64,000 nucleotides of DNA from an uncultured Bacilli bacterium (GTDB lineage: Bacteria > Bacillota_I > Bacilli_A > RF39 > UBA660), in NCBI GenBank assembly GCA_947588685.1, contig CANPYM010000001.1, forward strand, positions 64,479 to 128,478, given 5' to 3'. Positions within the stretch are counted from its first letter, which is position 1. The number at the start of each line of letters is the position of its first letter. Shown in pieces: positions 7,966 through 15,202 of this stretch. The notes beneath the pieces were generated by a model. The model was not told the origin of the DNA. It did no database searches and worked only from the letters and a program-made list of their open reading frames with translations. The translations under genes were made by a program, and so were the position numbers.

Positions 7966-8199
7966 TTATTTTTCCTCCAAACGTTCAACTATTTTTTTAA
8001 TTAAGTTTAATTCTTTTGCATCAAAACCACCATCAATGCGAATATATTTTCTTCTATAATAAATATGAATATACTTTATTAAAAAACCATCTCCACTTAC
8101 CGAGTTACATAATTGGAATAAATGGCTACTAGGATAATAATCGCAATCGTACCCTAATTTTTTAAACTCTTTTATAATATCTTCAAATTCTTTAACCAT
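7966..8199 (-). CDS. Hypothetical phage protein
   Basis: 77 residues. Contains ELNLIKKIVERLEEK as a C-terminal helix and two beta-like stretches (FLIKYIHIYYRRKYIRIDGG). The start is uncertain: ATGs at 8205 and 8199 both follow AAAGG; 8199 has the better spacing. No function recognised. Confidence 0.6.
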   Translation of the reverse strand: MVKEFEDIIKEFKKLGYDCDYYPSSHLFQLCNSVSGDGFLIKYIHIYYRRKYIRIDGGFDAKELNLIKKIVERLEEK

Positions 8200-8419
8200 T
8201 TTCATCAACCTTTTCTTTTAAGTATTTTTGATTTTTGATAAGTTGATTAAGTGTTTCAAAAATAATTTTTTCTCTTGAAGTTATTGTATAAATATGTTTC
8301 CCACTTTCATTGTTATATTTTAAAAATATTTGCCCTTTTATTTTTTCTTTTCTTTCACTTCTAATTTTTCTATATTTTTTCTTATCTGTTTTAAAATATT
8401 TGACATACTCTACCTCCAA
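8192..8419 (-). CDS. Hypothetical phage protein, unusual start
   Basis: 75-codon frame with no ATG at its 5' end. The only in-frame initiator is TTG 8419, which sits inside a good GGAGG site and lacks one of its own. That site instead serves an ATG (8407) in a different frame that ends after 22 codons in an A-rich run; a shift at that run would enter the long frame. So this may be a frameshifted, slippage-expressed or mis-assembled gene. The body is basic and strand-rich; function unknown. Confidence 0.45.
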   Translation of the reverse strand: MEVEYVKYFKTDKKKYRKIRSERKEKIKGQIFLKYNNESGKHIYTITSREKIIFETLNQLIKNQKYLKEKVDENG

Positions 8420-8691
8420 TAAAATCTACTTAATATCCAATAACCTATTCTTCTAACAAAGCCTTCATTTGATGACAAATCACAATCTTTGCATCGGCTT
8501 TTAAATAAACCTAGCCGATATAATCGATTATGAGCTATCCATTCGTTTAAGCAAGATGTGATGGAACGATCTATTAATTCTAAATCTAATTTTGCTAAAA
8601 ATCTTATCATTTCATCTTTTGATAGAACAAAATATGAATTTTGTATTTTAATATTATTTGTTTTAGGATTAAAACTTGATGTTACGATCAT
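8410..8691 (-). CDS. Hypothetical phage protein
   Basis: 93 residues. The C-terminal part reads LNEWIAHNRLYRLGLFKSRC then KDCDLSSNEGFVRRIGYWIL, a pattern I associate with a conserved short protein of Firmicutes prophages of unknown role. Good GGAGG site before ATG 8691. Confidence 0.7.
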   Translation of the reverse strand: MIVTSSFNPKTNNIKIQNSYFVLSKDEMIRFLAKLDLELIDRSITSCLNEWIAHNRLYRLGLFKSRCKDCDLSSNEGFVRRIGYWILSRFYWR

Positions 8692-8750
8692 CTAAATCAG
8701 CCTCCTTTTTTGTTTATCATTATTACGATAATAATTTAAAAAAATATGAA

Positions 8751-9593
8751 TTAAAACTTAACTTCCTTAAGTTTGTCTTGTTTTTGATCTATTCCTAATC
8801 TGGTATAAAGCTTTGTAGTTTCTAAACTAGAATGACCTAAATAATCAGCCAGTGTGGTAACTTCTCCAGGATATGCTTCTAAAAATCTAACTGCAAAATA
8901 ATGTCTAAATGCATGAGGATGAACTTTAGAAAGTTTAATCTTCGAATATCCAGCTACTTTTTTTAAAGCCTTTCTAATAGAATCTGGTTTTAATGGTTGA
9001 TGATTTTTTCCTTGGAAAATATATCCTGAATAAATATGATTTTCTCGTGCAAAACGTCTTAAATCAGCTAGCAAAGATTTATTTATTATGATAATTCTCT
9101 CTTTATTTTTAAACCTTATTGAAAGATTAGATTTTAAATCCTCAACTTTAAAAAATCTTAATTCACCAACTCTAATGCCTGTTTCCCCTAAAACTCTTAA
9201 TATCATATAATTTCTTATATCGCCTTTAGATTTAGCACACCTAAGTAATCGATGATAATCAGAATATGAAATATATTCCTCTATATAATTTTTTCTTTGT
9301 GTCTTATATAATTTGACTTTAAGATCATCATAACCAATAAAGCTTAAAAACTTATTTATAGAAACAATATAATTATTAGCTGTTGTCGAGCTGTATTTAT
9401 CTATCTCTATAATTTTTTTCTTATATTCTTTAACAGTGTCTTTTGATATACCTTTCTGATCAACGAAAGAAATAAAAGAGATGATATTTATTTTGTACCT
9501 TTTAATCGTGTTTAAAGACAATTCTTCTTCACTTAATTTTTTTAGCCAATCAGTTAATTGTCTATTTAATTCATCACTTTTAAAAGTTTTCAT
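8751..9593 (-). CDS. Tyrosine recombinase (XerC/D-like)
   Basis: 280 residues. N-terminal SAM-like DNA-binding domain (about 1 to 100) and a catalytic domain with the full set of active-site residues: Arg in GETGIRVGELR, His and Arg in HAFRHYF, His in LGHSS and the nucleophile Tyr in TTKLYTRLG. It lies in the middle of the early operon, not at the phage end, and the same element carries a serine integrase at its attachment site. So this enzyme may resolve phage genome multimers or serve another inversion or integration event rather than main integration. Confidence 0.92.
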   Translation of the reverse strand: MKTFKSDELNRQLTDWLKKLSEEELSLNTIKRYKINIISFISFVDQKGISKDTVKEYKKKIIEIDKYSSTTANNYIVSINKFLSFIGYDDLKVKLYKTQRKNYIEEYISYSDYHRLLRCAKSKGDIRNYMILRVLGETGIRVGELRFFKVEDLKSNLSIRFKNKERIIIINKSLLADLRRFARENHIYSGYIFQGKNHQPLKPDSIRKALKKVAGYSKIKLSKVHPHAFRHYFAVRFLEAYPGEVTTLADYLGHSSLETTKLYTRLGIDQKQDKLKEVKF

Positions 9594-9651
9594 AAAATCA
9601 TCCCTTAAATATCTTCTTCCATTAATTGTTTAAGTATAAGATTATGCCCAA

Positions 9652-9759
9652 CTATTTCATACTTTTTTCACCTAATTTACTAAAGCATTCCAAATACCCT
9701 CCGGCTGTTTGAGTAAGATAAAACCTATCATATTCTTTAACTATCTTGTATTTTTTCAT
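9652..9759 (-). CDS. Very short phage protein
   Basis: 35 codons (MKKYKIVKEYDRF... ending in EKSMK). The ATG overlaps the stop codon of the upstream gene (TAATG), which implies translational coupling. The sequence pattern 'KYKxVKEYxRFYL...GYxECF' recurs as a tiny protein in Firmicutes phages. Function unknown. Confidence 0.6.
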   Translation of the reverse strand: MKKYKIVKEYDRFYLTQTAGGYLECFSKLGEKSMK

Positions 9760-10289
9760 TATTTCTTCTTTCCATGAAATAATTTATCTTTTTTTAACTC
9801 TTCAATTGTTGGAGGATTAGGTTTAGATTTTGTCTTTTTTAATTCATCATTAATTTTTTGAATCAAATCATTTTGTTCTTTGATAGTTTGTTTATTCTTT
9901 TCTAATTCTTCAGTATTTTCTGAAACCTTTTTATTTAAGCTTCCTATCATCTTTTCAGATTCAGTAGAATATTTGTTATACTCATCTAGCATAACTTTAT
10001 ACTTTTGATCTTGCTTTTTTAACTCTTTTTCTAAATTATTAATCCTTGAAATATATCCACCTTTAGCACTATTTAAACTATGAATTATTTTTTCAGCTGC
10101 TTCAAGTTTATTTTCTAATTCAGTGATTTCTTTTTGATCGTTGGCAAAAAGCTCATTAATTGGAATGGCAGTTCTATGAAGATCAGTTACCTTCACTGAC
10201 ATCTTTGAAATATTGTTATTGCTATCTTTTAAAATATCTTTAATTTCCTCTAAAAATAAATCTAACTTACTTTTTCTTTTAAAATTCAT
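9759..10289 (-). CDS. Coiled-coil phage protein
   Basis: 176 residues, nearly all helical with long heptad arrays (ITELENKLEAAEKIIHSLNS; ISRINNLEKELKKQDQKYKV) and a Lys-rich tail ending HGKKK. Predicts an elongated homodimer. It lies between the replication gene and the tyrosine recombinase, overlapping the upstream gene by one base. Could be a replication-associated scaffold; no family recognised. Confidence 0.68.
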   Translation of the reverse strand: MNFKRKSKLDLFLEEIKDILKDSNNNISKMSVKVTDLHRTAIPINELFANDQKEITELENKLEAAEKIIHSLNSAKGGYISRINNLEKELKKQDQKYKVMLDEYNKYSTESEKMIGSLNKKVSENTEELEKNKQTIKEQNDLIQKINDELKKTKSKPNPPTIEELKKDKLFHGKKK

Positions 10290-10606
10290 TAATACATTTC
10301 CCCTTCCTTAGAATCAAATAAGTTTAATTGTTTTTTTTGTTTAATATTTATAAATTTGCATGACTCATAAAATAAGCTAATTTTATCTGGATTCTTTTTA
10401 TCAATCGCCATTTTACAAGTAACAGAAACAATATCATCATGATGAAATCTTTTTTTAAAATAATTAATATAAAAATCGTTATTATAACTTTCATCAAAAT
10501 TAATATTAATAATTTTCTTTCTATTATCATCATCTATTTGAATTGATAATTTTCTTTGGTATGGATTATAGCATTTGATTCGTCCGAAAACTAATGCTCT
10601 ATTCAT
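10289..10606 (-). CDS. Hypothetical phage protein (OB-like?)
   Basis: 105 residues, beginning NRALVFGRIKCYNPYQRKLS and continuing as alternating strands, then a tail with KKQLNLFDSKEGE. The pattern of short strands after 'FGRI' is compatible with a small OB-fold nucleic-acid-binding protein, which would suit its place beside the phage origin, but this is a weak inference. Good GGAGG site. Confidence 0.6.
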   Translation of the reverse strand: MNRALVFGRIKCYNPYQRKLSIQIDDDNRKKIININFDESYNNDFYINYFKKRFHHDDIVSVTCKMAIDKKNPDKISLFYESCKFINIKQKKQLNLFDSKEGEMY

Positions 10607-10620
10607 AAATCCTCCTATAA

Positions 10621-10779
10621 ATTTTCTAATTAATTAAATAAGTAATAATAAATAATATATATTATTAAATTTTATTATTAATAAATTTATATATATTATA
10701 TATATATATTTAATGTATTGATTTTTTCGTCAATACCCCTTGACTTTTTAATCAATATCCATTGATTTTTTTGTCAATA
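10621..10779. other. Probable phage replication origin (iterons plus AT-rich region)
   Basis: Bases 10621 to about 10715 are almost pure A/T with runs of TATATA, a typical unwinding region. Next to it are three repeats with exact 22-base spacing (TTGA at 10718, 10740 and 10762): consensus TTGAxTTTTTxxTCAATA, each an imperfect palindrome. They end just beyond the stop codon of the replication initiator gene. Iterons at two helical turns beside an AT-rich block and an initiator gene are the standard layout of a theta origin. Confidence 0.72.
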
Positions 10780-10786
10780 AGTCTTT

Positions 10787-11227
10787 TTAGTGTCTTTCTA
10801 AACTATTTTTTATTATTTCTTCAAGTTCTGCAATTTCTTCAGGTGTGGCTAAATCAGCCGTAATTTCTTTGTTAAACCAGTCAGGAACTGGAGTAGTATA
10901 CTTATTGGGTAAAAATGTTCTTGCACGCTTTATAATTGGTGTACCATTGATCATAATAGCTCTTTTTAATGTCGTGCCATGCTGCTGTTGATAATCGTTG
11001 ATAATTTTAATATATTTTTTATCTTTTAGATTTTTTAACCATCTTGATACTGTCAACTTGTCGACATTATATAGTTGTGCAAAATAATTATTTGTTGCGA
11101 AACAAACCCCTGTTTTATTTGCCAGAGCTGTAATTTCGCTATATAACAATTTTTCATTAGGCTTTAAATCTTTATCATATCTAATAGTGGCAGGAATTAT
11201 GGCATAATAATTAGGGTTTTCTTTCAT
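10787..11227 (-). CDS. Phage replication initiator (DnaD/RepA-like HTH)
   Basis: 146 residues. Opens YYAIIPATIRYDKDLKPNEK, the hallmark N-terminal winged helix of Firmicutes phage replisome organisers and RepA-type initiators, with the recognition region VDKLTVSRWLKNLKDKKYIK. The usual C-terminal DnaD or helicase-loading domain is missing or very short, so the protein is about half the common length. The iteron block directly after it is its likely binding site. Confidence 0.82.
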   Translation of the reverse strand: MKENPNYYAIIPATIRYDKDLKPNEKLLYSEITALANKTGVCFATNNYFAQLYNVDKLTVSRWLKNLKDKKYIKIINDYQQQHGTTLKRAIMINGTPIIKRARTFLPNKYTTPVPDWFNKEITADLATPEEIAELEEIIKNSLERH

Positions 11228-11280
11228 AAATCCTCCAGTTTGCTTTATTGGTCAAAAAGTTGTAAAATTAAATTGTAAAA

Positions 11281-11535
11281 TTATTTAATTTTATGTGATT
11301 TAGCAAGGTCCATTTTATTTGCTAAATCTTTTTTATATAGTAAATAATCCCATGCATTAAAGAGCATCCATATAGATATCATATTAATTCCAAAACCTAG
11401 CCATGTTAAAGAATATTGCTGTTCAGTAATCCACCCATAAATTGTTATTTTAAATAAACTATAAGAAATAATTCCTATACTGATAAATAGTAATATTGCA
11501 GCAACTATTGCACTTTTATCAATTTTTCTTTTCAT
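11281..11535 (-). CDS. Small two-helix membrane protein
   Basis: 84 residues with two hydrophobic segments (AIVAAILLFISIGIISYSLF and a second around WLGFGINMISIWMLF) and basic tails. Good GGAGG site. Sits in the early region; might be a phage membrane factor. No family recognised. Confidence 0.6.
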   Translation of the reverse strand: MKRKIDKSAIVAAILLFISIGIISYSLFKITIYGWITEQQYSLTWLGFGINMISIWMLFNAWDYLLYKKDLANKMDLAKSHKIK

Positions 11536-11549
11536 TTAAACCCTCCTTT

Positions 11550-12086
11550 CTATTCTTCTATATACTTATCAAAATCACAATAAGCCAAATTTTTTATAGC
11601 AAGTGCTTGATACCTTCTTTTTGTTAAAGAAGTGTTGAATCTAAAACTATTAATAACTTCTTTTGATAAAGTTATATCAATAGTTTTTTTGATGTTCTTA
11701 GCTGCAAAACAAATTTTACAAACAATATTGTCTCTATGTTCTCTAATATCTTTAATCATAACGATTCGTTTTTTTAAATCATTAATTGCTTTAATTGAAA
11801 TATTTTTTAAATAAGAATAATTAACTTCTGAAACTAAATTCATATCTGTAAAATAATATAGGCAATCAGGATTAATATTAGAATTAGGATAATTACCTAT
11901 CAAATCAGATCCTGTAATAATCTGATTAAATTGCTTTTCAAACGAATAATTTTGTTCTTTGTCAGCATATTCATAAAATGCATTTTTTAAAGAATTATAA
12001 TGATCTATAACAGATCTATTTTTTTTATACTTATAGTTTATGCCCATAACTTTTCGTTCTAATTTTTTCAATATATCTTTTTTCAT
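11550..12086 (-). CDS. Hypothetical phage protein
   Basis: 178 residues, Lys and Tyr rich, mainly helical. Contains KICFAAKNIKKTIDITLSKE and a C-terminal ALAIKNLAYCDFDKYIEE. I recognise no domain. First gene of a coupled pair: the preceding 47-codon gene ends within its start codon. Confidence 0.62.
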   Translation of the reverse strand: MKKDILKKLERKVMGINYKYKKNRSVIDHYNSLKNAFYEYADKEQNYSFEKQFNQIITGSDLIGNYPNSNINPDCLYYFTDMNLVSEVNYSYLKNISIKAINDLKKRIVMIKDIREHRDNIVCKICFAAKNIKKTIDITLSKEVINSFRFNTSLTKRRYQALAIKNLAYCDFDKYIEE

Positions 12087-12226
12087 ATGGCCTCCTTCCT
12101 ACAATTTTCAACATTTGAATTAAATTGAATCTTTATAATTTTGTTTAAATCTTCTATCATTTTCTTTGCTTTTTCATTTGATGGTGGATTTACGACTCTA
12201 ACTTTAAGTTTGGTAGCTTTTTTCAT
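12083..12226 (-). CDS. 47-residue phage protein
   Basis: Starts MKKATKLKVRVVNPPSNEKA, then KKMIEDLNKIIKIQF. Its stop (TGA) overlaps the ATG of the next gene and its 3' end contains that gene's AAGGAGG site. The 'KVRVVNPPSxExA' pattern is a common tiny early protein of Firmicutes phages. Function unknown. Confidence 0.65.
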   Translation of the reverse strand: MKKATKLKVRVVNPPSNEKAKKMIEDLNKIIKIQFNSNVENCRKEAI

Positions 12227-12244
12227 TTGACTAATACCTTTCTA

Positions 12245-12384
12245 TTCAGACATCTAATTTTGGGGAGCTCGAGAAGGTTAGAACTTTAATACCTTTAATG
12301 TCATAGATTAATTAAAGATTTGGATGTGATTTAAGATAAGATAGTTTATTAATTTATATAACTCCCCAAGATTAGATGTCTGAA
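12245..12384. repeat. 23-bp inverted repeats with 94-nt centre
   Basis: Arm TTCAGACATCTAATTTTGGG continues to 12267 (ends GAG); its inverted partner occupies 12362..12384 with one difference that is a G-U pair in RNA. No open frame between. It could fold as a long hairpin RNA or be a miniature transposable element. Target-site duplications are not evident (flanks CTA and ATA). It lies in the 350-base gap between the cro-like gene and the early operon. Confidence 0.6.
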
Positions 12385-12455
12385 ATATTTAGCTGTGAGG
12401 CTTAATTTGATTATTTTGTATTACTAGTGTAATTTGATTTTCGATAAGGGTTAAT

Positions 12456-12498
12456 AAGAAATCATTTTCAGTTTGAAGACTGAATGATTTCTTTTATT
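12456..12498 (-). terminator. Terminator after cro-like gene
   Basis: Inverted repeat GAAATCATTTTCAGT / ACTGAATGATTTC around a TTGAAG loop with T runs on both strands. It would end the short cro-like transcript from the leftward promoter, so early gene expression may need antitermination or another promoter. The remaining gap to 12577 shows nothing else. Confidence 0.6.
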
Positions 12499-12577
12499 CT
12501 GTTTAAATCCAAATAAATTAGATATCATATTTTTCCTATCTCCTGAATATTTTGATAATAAAATGCATATAATCACC

Positions 12578-12808
12578 CTATTCTTTTAAATCGTGCATAT
12601 ATTCACATACATTTTGAAAAAAAATAAATCTATCCACTCTGTAATAAGCTAATAATTCCTCTAATCTCTCAACTGATAAGCCTGATGAATTTTTCTCATA
12701 GCGTCTTAAAGTTTCTTTGTTTAAATTAAAGTCTTTGGCAACTTTTTCAATGCTTAAATCCTTTTTTAAACGTGTAACTTTTAATTCTTTACCAATTGCA
12801 TCTAGCAT
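12578..12808 (-). CDS. Cro-like XRE-family regulator
   Basis: 76 residues with one XRE helix-turn-helix: KELKVTRLKKDLSIEKVAKD then FNLNKETLRRYEKNSSGLSV. Divergent from the CI-type repressor over a shared operator, it takes the place of Cro: repressor of the lysogenic promoter that favours lytic growth. GGAGG site before ATG 12808. Confidence 0.85.
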   Translation of the reverse strand: MLDAIGKELKVTRLKKDLSIEKVAKDFNLNKETLRRYEKNSSGLSVERLEELLAYYRVDRFIFFQNVCEYMHDLKE

Positions 12809-12941
12809 GATATTACCTCCTATCTACAACCATTATACGTGCATATTTGCACGTTGTCAATATAAAATGTGCATTTTTTCACAAGAGAAGTTGTTTTTTA
12901 CATTTTTTATGATATAATTATCTTGTTAGGAGGTATTTTAA
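12809..12941. promoter_or_regulatory. Lysis/lysogeny switch: divergent promoters and operators
   Basis: Leftward promoter: TTGACA (12851..12856 region), exactly 17 bases, TATAAT. The spacer is itself a palindrome, ACGTGCA-AATA-TGCACGT, so a bound repressor would block polymerase. A second, weaker copy TGTGCA-TTTT-TTCACA lies beside it. Rightward promoter for the repressor: TTGTTT (12891), 16 bases, TATAAT (12913..12918), with the AGGAGG site (12928) very close to the expected start. The layout is that of a lambda-like switch. Confidence 0.78.
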
Positions 12942-13586
12942 ATGGCCGAATATCTTAATAAAAATATAAAATATATTAGAGCAAATAATAAAATGTCACA
13001 GCAAGATCTAGCTGATAAAGTTGGAATAGATAGATCAACTATTTCAAGGATTGAAAACAACGAGGTTGAAACAACTATAGATAATGCAATAAAGATTTCG
13101 CAAGCCTTAAATGTTCCTCTAGCTGACTTGATAAGTAAAGATTTACAATTCGATAATGCCACTCAAGTCGACATCTCCTCTGACATAATAAAAATACCTG
13201 TATACGGAACAATTAAAGCTGGTATACCTATTGAATCACAAGAGGACATTATTGAATACGTAGATATTCCTGCTGAATGGACCAAAGGTGATAAAAAATT
13301 CTTTGGCATAAAAATAAGTGGTGACAGTATGTCACCAAAATATGATGAAAATGACATCGTTATATTTGAACAAAATAACGATTTAGAGATGTATAATGGA
13401 AAAGACTGCGCTATTATGATTAATGGAACCGAATCAACATTTAAAAAACTATTGGTAAATGACAATGGTATTGTATTACAGCCTTATAATACAGCCTATG
13501 ATATTATGATGTATTCCAAAGAACTAGTTGAGCAATTGCCTATTCGAGTTATAGGTATTGCACGAGAAAAAAGGACGAGAGTATGA
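12942..13586 (+). CDS. CI/LexA-type phage repressor (S24 peptidase)
   Basis: 214 residues. XRE helix-turn-helix at about 8 to 62 (MSQQDLADKVGIDRSTISRI). C-terminal S24 peptidase domain with cleavage site Ala93-Gly94 (IKAGIP), nucleophile Ser129 (SGDSMSP) and general base Lys at 168 or 169 (ESTFKKLL). Maintains lysogeny and should self-cleave under RecA filaments after DNA damage. Its last codons overlap the next gene (ATGA), so two more genes are expressed from the repressor promoter. Confidence 0.93.
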   Translation: MAEYLNKNIKYIRANNKMSQQDLADKVGIDRSTISRIENNEVETTIDNAIKISQALNVPLADLISKDLQFDNATQVDISSDIIKIPVYGTIKAGIPIESQEDIIEYVDIPAEWTKGDKKFFGIKISGDSMSPKYDENDIVIFEQNNDLEMYNGKDCAIMINGTESTFKKLLVNDNGIVLQPYNTAYDIMMYSKELVEQLPIRVIGIAREKRTRV

Positions 13587-14311
13587 AGATAAAAAAAAGA
13601 GCTAGATTAATAAGAAATATTTATTGCGATGAGAGTTGCTATTTAGAACATGATCATAAAAATTATATGGTTTTAGGTGCCTTGATGTGCAATAAGAGTT
13701 CTAGAAAACAAATTTGTCAACATATTAGGGAAATAAAGTTAAAGCATGGAATTAATAAGTTTCAAGAAATAAAGTGGACCAAAATATCAATGCAAAAATA
13801 TCCATTATATGAAGAGTTAATTCGCTATTTTTTTAATAATAATTGCCTAAAATTTAGAGCAATTATTGTAAACAAAGAAAAAATTAATCATAAGAATTTT
13901 AATCAAACACATGACACATTTTATTATAAGGTTTATTATCAATTATTATGTAGGGCAATATCTACAAAAGATGAAAATTATATTTATTTAGATATAAAAG
14001 ATACAAAAAGTGCAAGAAAAATTAGAAAACTGCAAGAATGTTTAAAAAACGGGATTTATGATTTTAATATGAACCATATTAAAAGGATTCAGAATATTAA
14101 CTCTAAAGAAAGTGAACTACTTCAATTATGTGACATTTTAATTGGTGCAATTGGATATCTTAATAGAGGCGATATTTTAAAAGAAAACCATAACATAGCT
14201 AAAGAAAAAATAGTAAATCTTATAATCAAAGAAAGTGGGTATAACTTAAGAAAAACAACTTTTTTATCGGAGGAAAAATTTAATTTGTTTTTTATGGAGT
14301 TACAAAAATGA
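13583..14311 (+). CDS. DUF3800 protein
   Basis: 242 residues. N-terminal IRNIYCDESCYLEHDHKNYM is the DUF3800 signature (first acidic motif 'YxDES'), and ESELLQLCDILIGAIGYLNR is the conserved C-terminal motif with Asp. The family has an RNase H-like fold and is common in mobile elements, often beside defence genes; activity is unproven. The start overlaps the repressor stop by four bases and its own stop overlaps the next start, so repressor, DUF3800 and the next gene form one lysogen-expressed operon. Confidence 0.85.
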   Translation: MKIKKRARLIRNIYCDESCYLEHDHKNYMVLGALMCNKSSRKQICQHIREIKLKHGINKFQEIKWTKISMQKYPLYEELIRYFFNNNCLKFRAIIVNKEKINHKNFNQTHDTFYYKVYYQLLCRAISTKDENYIYLDIKDTKSARKIRKLQECLKNGIYDFNMNHIKRIQNINSKESELLQLCDILIGAIGYLNRGDILKENHNIAKEKIVNLIIKESGYNLRKTTFLSEEKFNLFFMELQK

Positions 14312-14844
14312 TAGAAGATATCTGCCTATGGTTACCAAAAATAATCACATTAGAAGAGTTTAATGGTAACTGGGCCGCATATAATGATGCTATATATAAA
14401 ATTTTCATAAATGATTTTATAAAAAATAAATTATACTTTCGAAATAAAAAAGTTGAAATTAGAATTAACCCAAAAGAGAATAATTATGAGCATGCATTCA
14501 TTCACTTAACAAGTAAAGAAGTAAATCAGCCAGTAGATGTAAATGATAGAATAGCCGATTTAAGAAGATGTGAAAGAATTGCTTGGAATAGAAAAATTAT
14601 TGAAAATTATGAATGTAAAAATAGTTGTCCTAATTGTAGAAAAATCTTATATTATGAGGAGTATTATAAAAACAACATTAGAATTAACTTATTGTTTGCC
14701 GATGTCAATTTTAAAGTTATCCTTGAAAAAAGGAAAAATTATTATTTATTAATTACAGGCTATTACATCTACTACAAACATAAGATGAAAAAAGAACTAA
14801 AAAAGGTAACTACATATTTGCAACAGAAAACGCCACTTGATTAG
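14308..14844 (+). CDS. Small nuclease-like protein (possible BECR fold), partner of DUF3800
   Basis: 178 residues. Middle segment reads EHAFIHLTSK, then DRIADLRRCERIAWNRKIIE and, after an insert with CKNSCPNCRK (a Cys cluster like half a zinc ribbon), FKVILEKRKNYYLLITGYYI. The order 'His ... D-x-x-R-x-x-R-I-x-W ... V-I-L-E-x-R ... L-I-T-x-Y' resembles phage-borne barnase/EndoU/ColicinE5/RelE-like (BECR) nucleases; this is my inference from pattern, not a confirmed hit. Coupled to DUF3800 in the repressor operon. Its last codons overlap the terminator of a convergent small RNA. A toxin or abortive-infection role is plausible. Confidence 0.55.
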   Translation: MIEDICLWLPKIITLEEFNGNWAAYNDAIYKIFINDFIKNKLYFRNKKVEIRINPKENNYEHAFIHLTSKEVNQPVDVNDRIADLRRCERIAWNRKIIENYECKNSCPNCRKILYYEEYYKNNIRINLLFADVNFKVILEKRKNYYLLITGYYIYYKHKMKKELKKVTTYLQQKTPLD

Positions 14845-14943
14845 TTCAAGTGACGCTTCCAGAATCTCCTTTTACCATAGGTAAATGAGAAAATAGAGCA
14901 TTCAAATAGCTCATCCACCATGACGAAGCATATCGCTTCCGGT
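14828..14943 (-). ncRNA. Convergent small RNA with strong promoter and terminator
   Basis: Leftward strand shows a perfect promoter, TTGACA (14978..14973), 17 bases, TATATT (14955..14950), giving a start near 14943. Downstream come hairpins GAAGC/GCTTC, GAGC/GCTC and TTTACC/GGTAAA, then a 12-pair terminator hairpin (arms 14857..14846 and 14840..14830) and TTTT. The terminator spans the stop codon of the nuclease-like gene on the other strand. A 26-codon frame (14921..14841, starts MVDELFECSI and ends RRFWKRHLN) lies inside but has no clear ribosome binding site. Confidence 0.6.
14841..14921 (-). CDS. Possible 26-residue peptide inside the small RNA
   Basis: ATG 14921 to TAA 14841. Aromatic middle (IFSFTYG) and very basic end (KRRFWKRHLN). 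No convincing ribosome binding site at normal distance (GGAAG is 14 bases away) and no membrane helix, so it does not look like a Fst/TxpA-type toxin. It may be chance. Confidence 0.25.
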   Translation of the reverse strand: MVDELFECSIFSFTYGKRRFWKRHLN

Positions 14944-14949
14944 ACAAAT

Positions 14950-14978
14950 AATATATCAAAAAATACATTATTTGTCAA
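14950..14978 (-). promoter_or_regulatory. Promoter of the convergent small RNA
   Basis: TTGACA and TATATT separated by 17 bases on the leftward strand, a near-consensus vegetative promoter. No protein gene of normal length lies downstream in that direction before the terminator at 14830. Confidence 0.65.
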
Positions 14979-15053
14979 TTTTATTATATGCTATAAAACA
15001 AAATTTATGCTTTTTAAATAATTTTATATCGTTATAAAACTATTTAAAGGCAT

Positions 15054-15155
15054 TTAAAAAGACCAGTGCTGGAACACTAGTCAAATGAAAACCCTATTAA
15101 GCTACCAAACTTAAAGTACAGTTGAACTCTGTGCAAATGTATGAGGTTTTCTCAT
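15054..15155 (-). ncRNA. Second leftward small RNA, antisense to integrase leader
   Basis: TATAAT on the leftward strand at 15163..15158 (the -35 box is poor), a hairpin GTATGAG/CTCATAC at the expected 5' end, a GCACAG/CTGTAC hairpin, and a terminator GACTAGTG-TTCCAG-CACTGGTC followed by TTTTT (15082..15056). It covers the region just upstream of the integrase gene, so it could act on the integrase leader. Upstream of it, 14979 to 15053 shows only AT-rich sequence. Confidence 0.5.
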
Positions 15156-15202
15156 ACATTATAGCACAAATATTTTTTAAAATCTATAAAGGAAGTGTTA
15201 TA

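Noticed and set aside
10716-10779. CRISPR-like repeats
   Set aside because: Only three units with 22-base period and almost no spacer; they fit iterons next to a replication initiator.
12245-12384. Insertion sequence
   Set aside because: No transposase frame and no clear target duplication; only the inverted repeat is supported.
15122-15202. 27-codon N-terminal extension of the serine integrase
   Set aside because: No ribosome binding site; the ATG at 15203 has GGAAG and gives the usual distance to the catalytic Ser.
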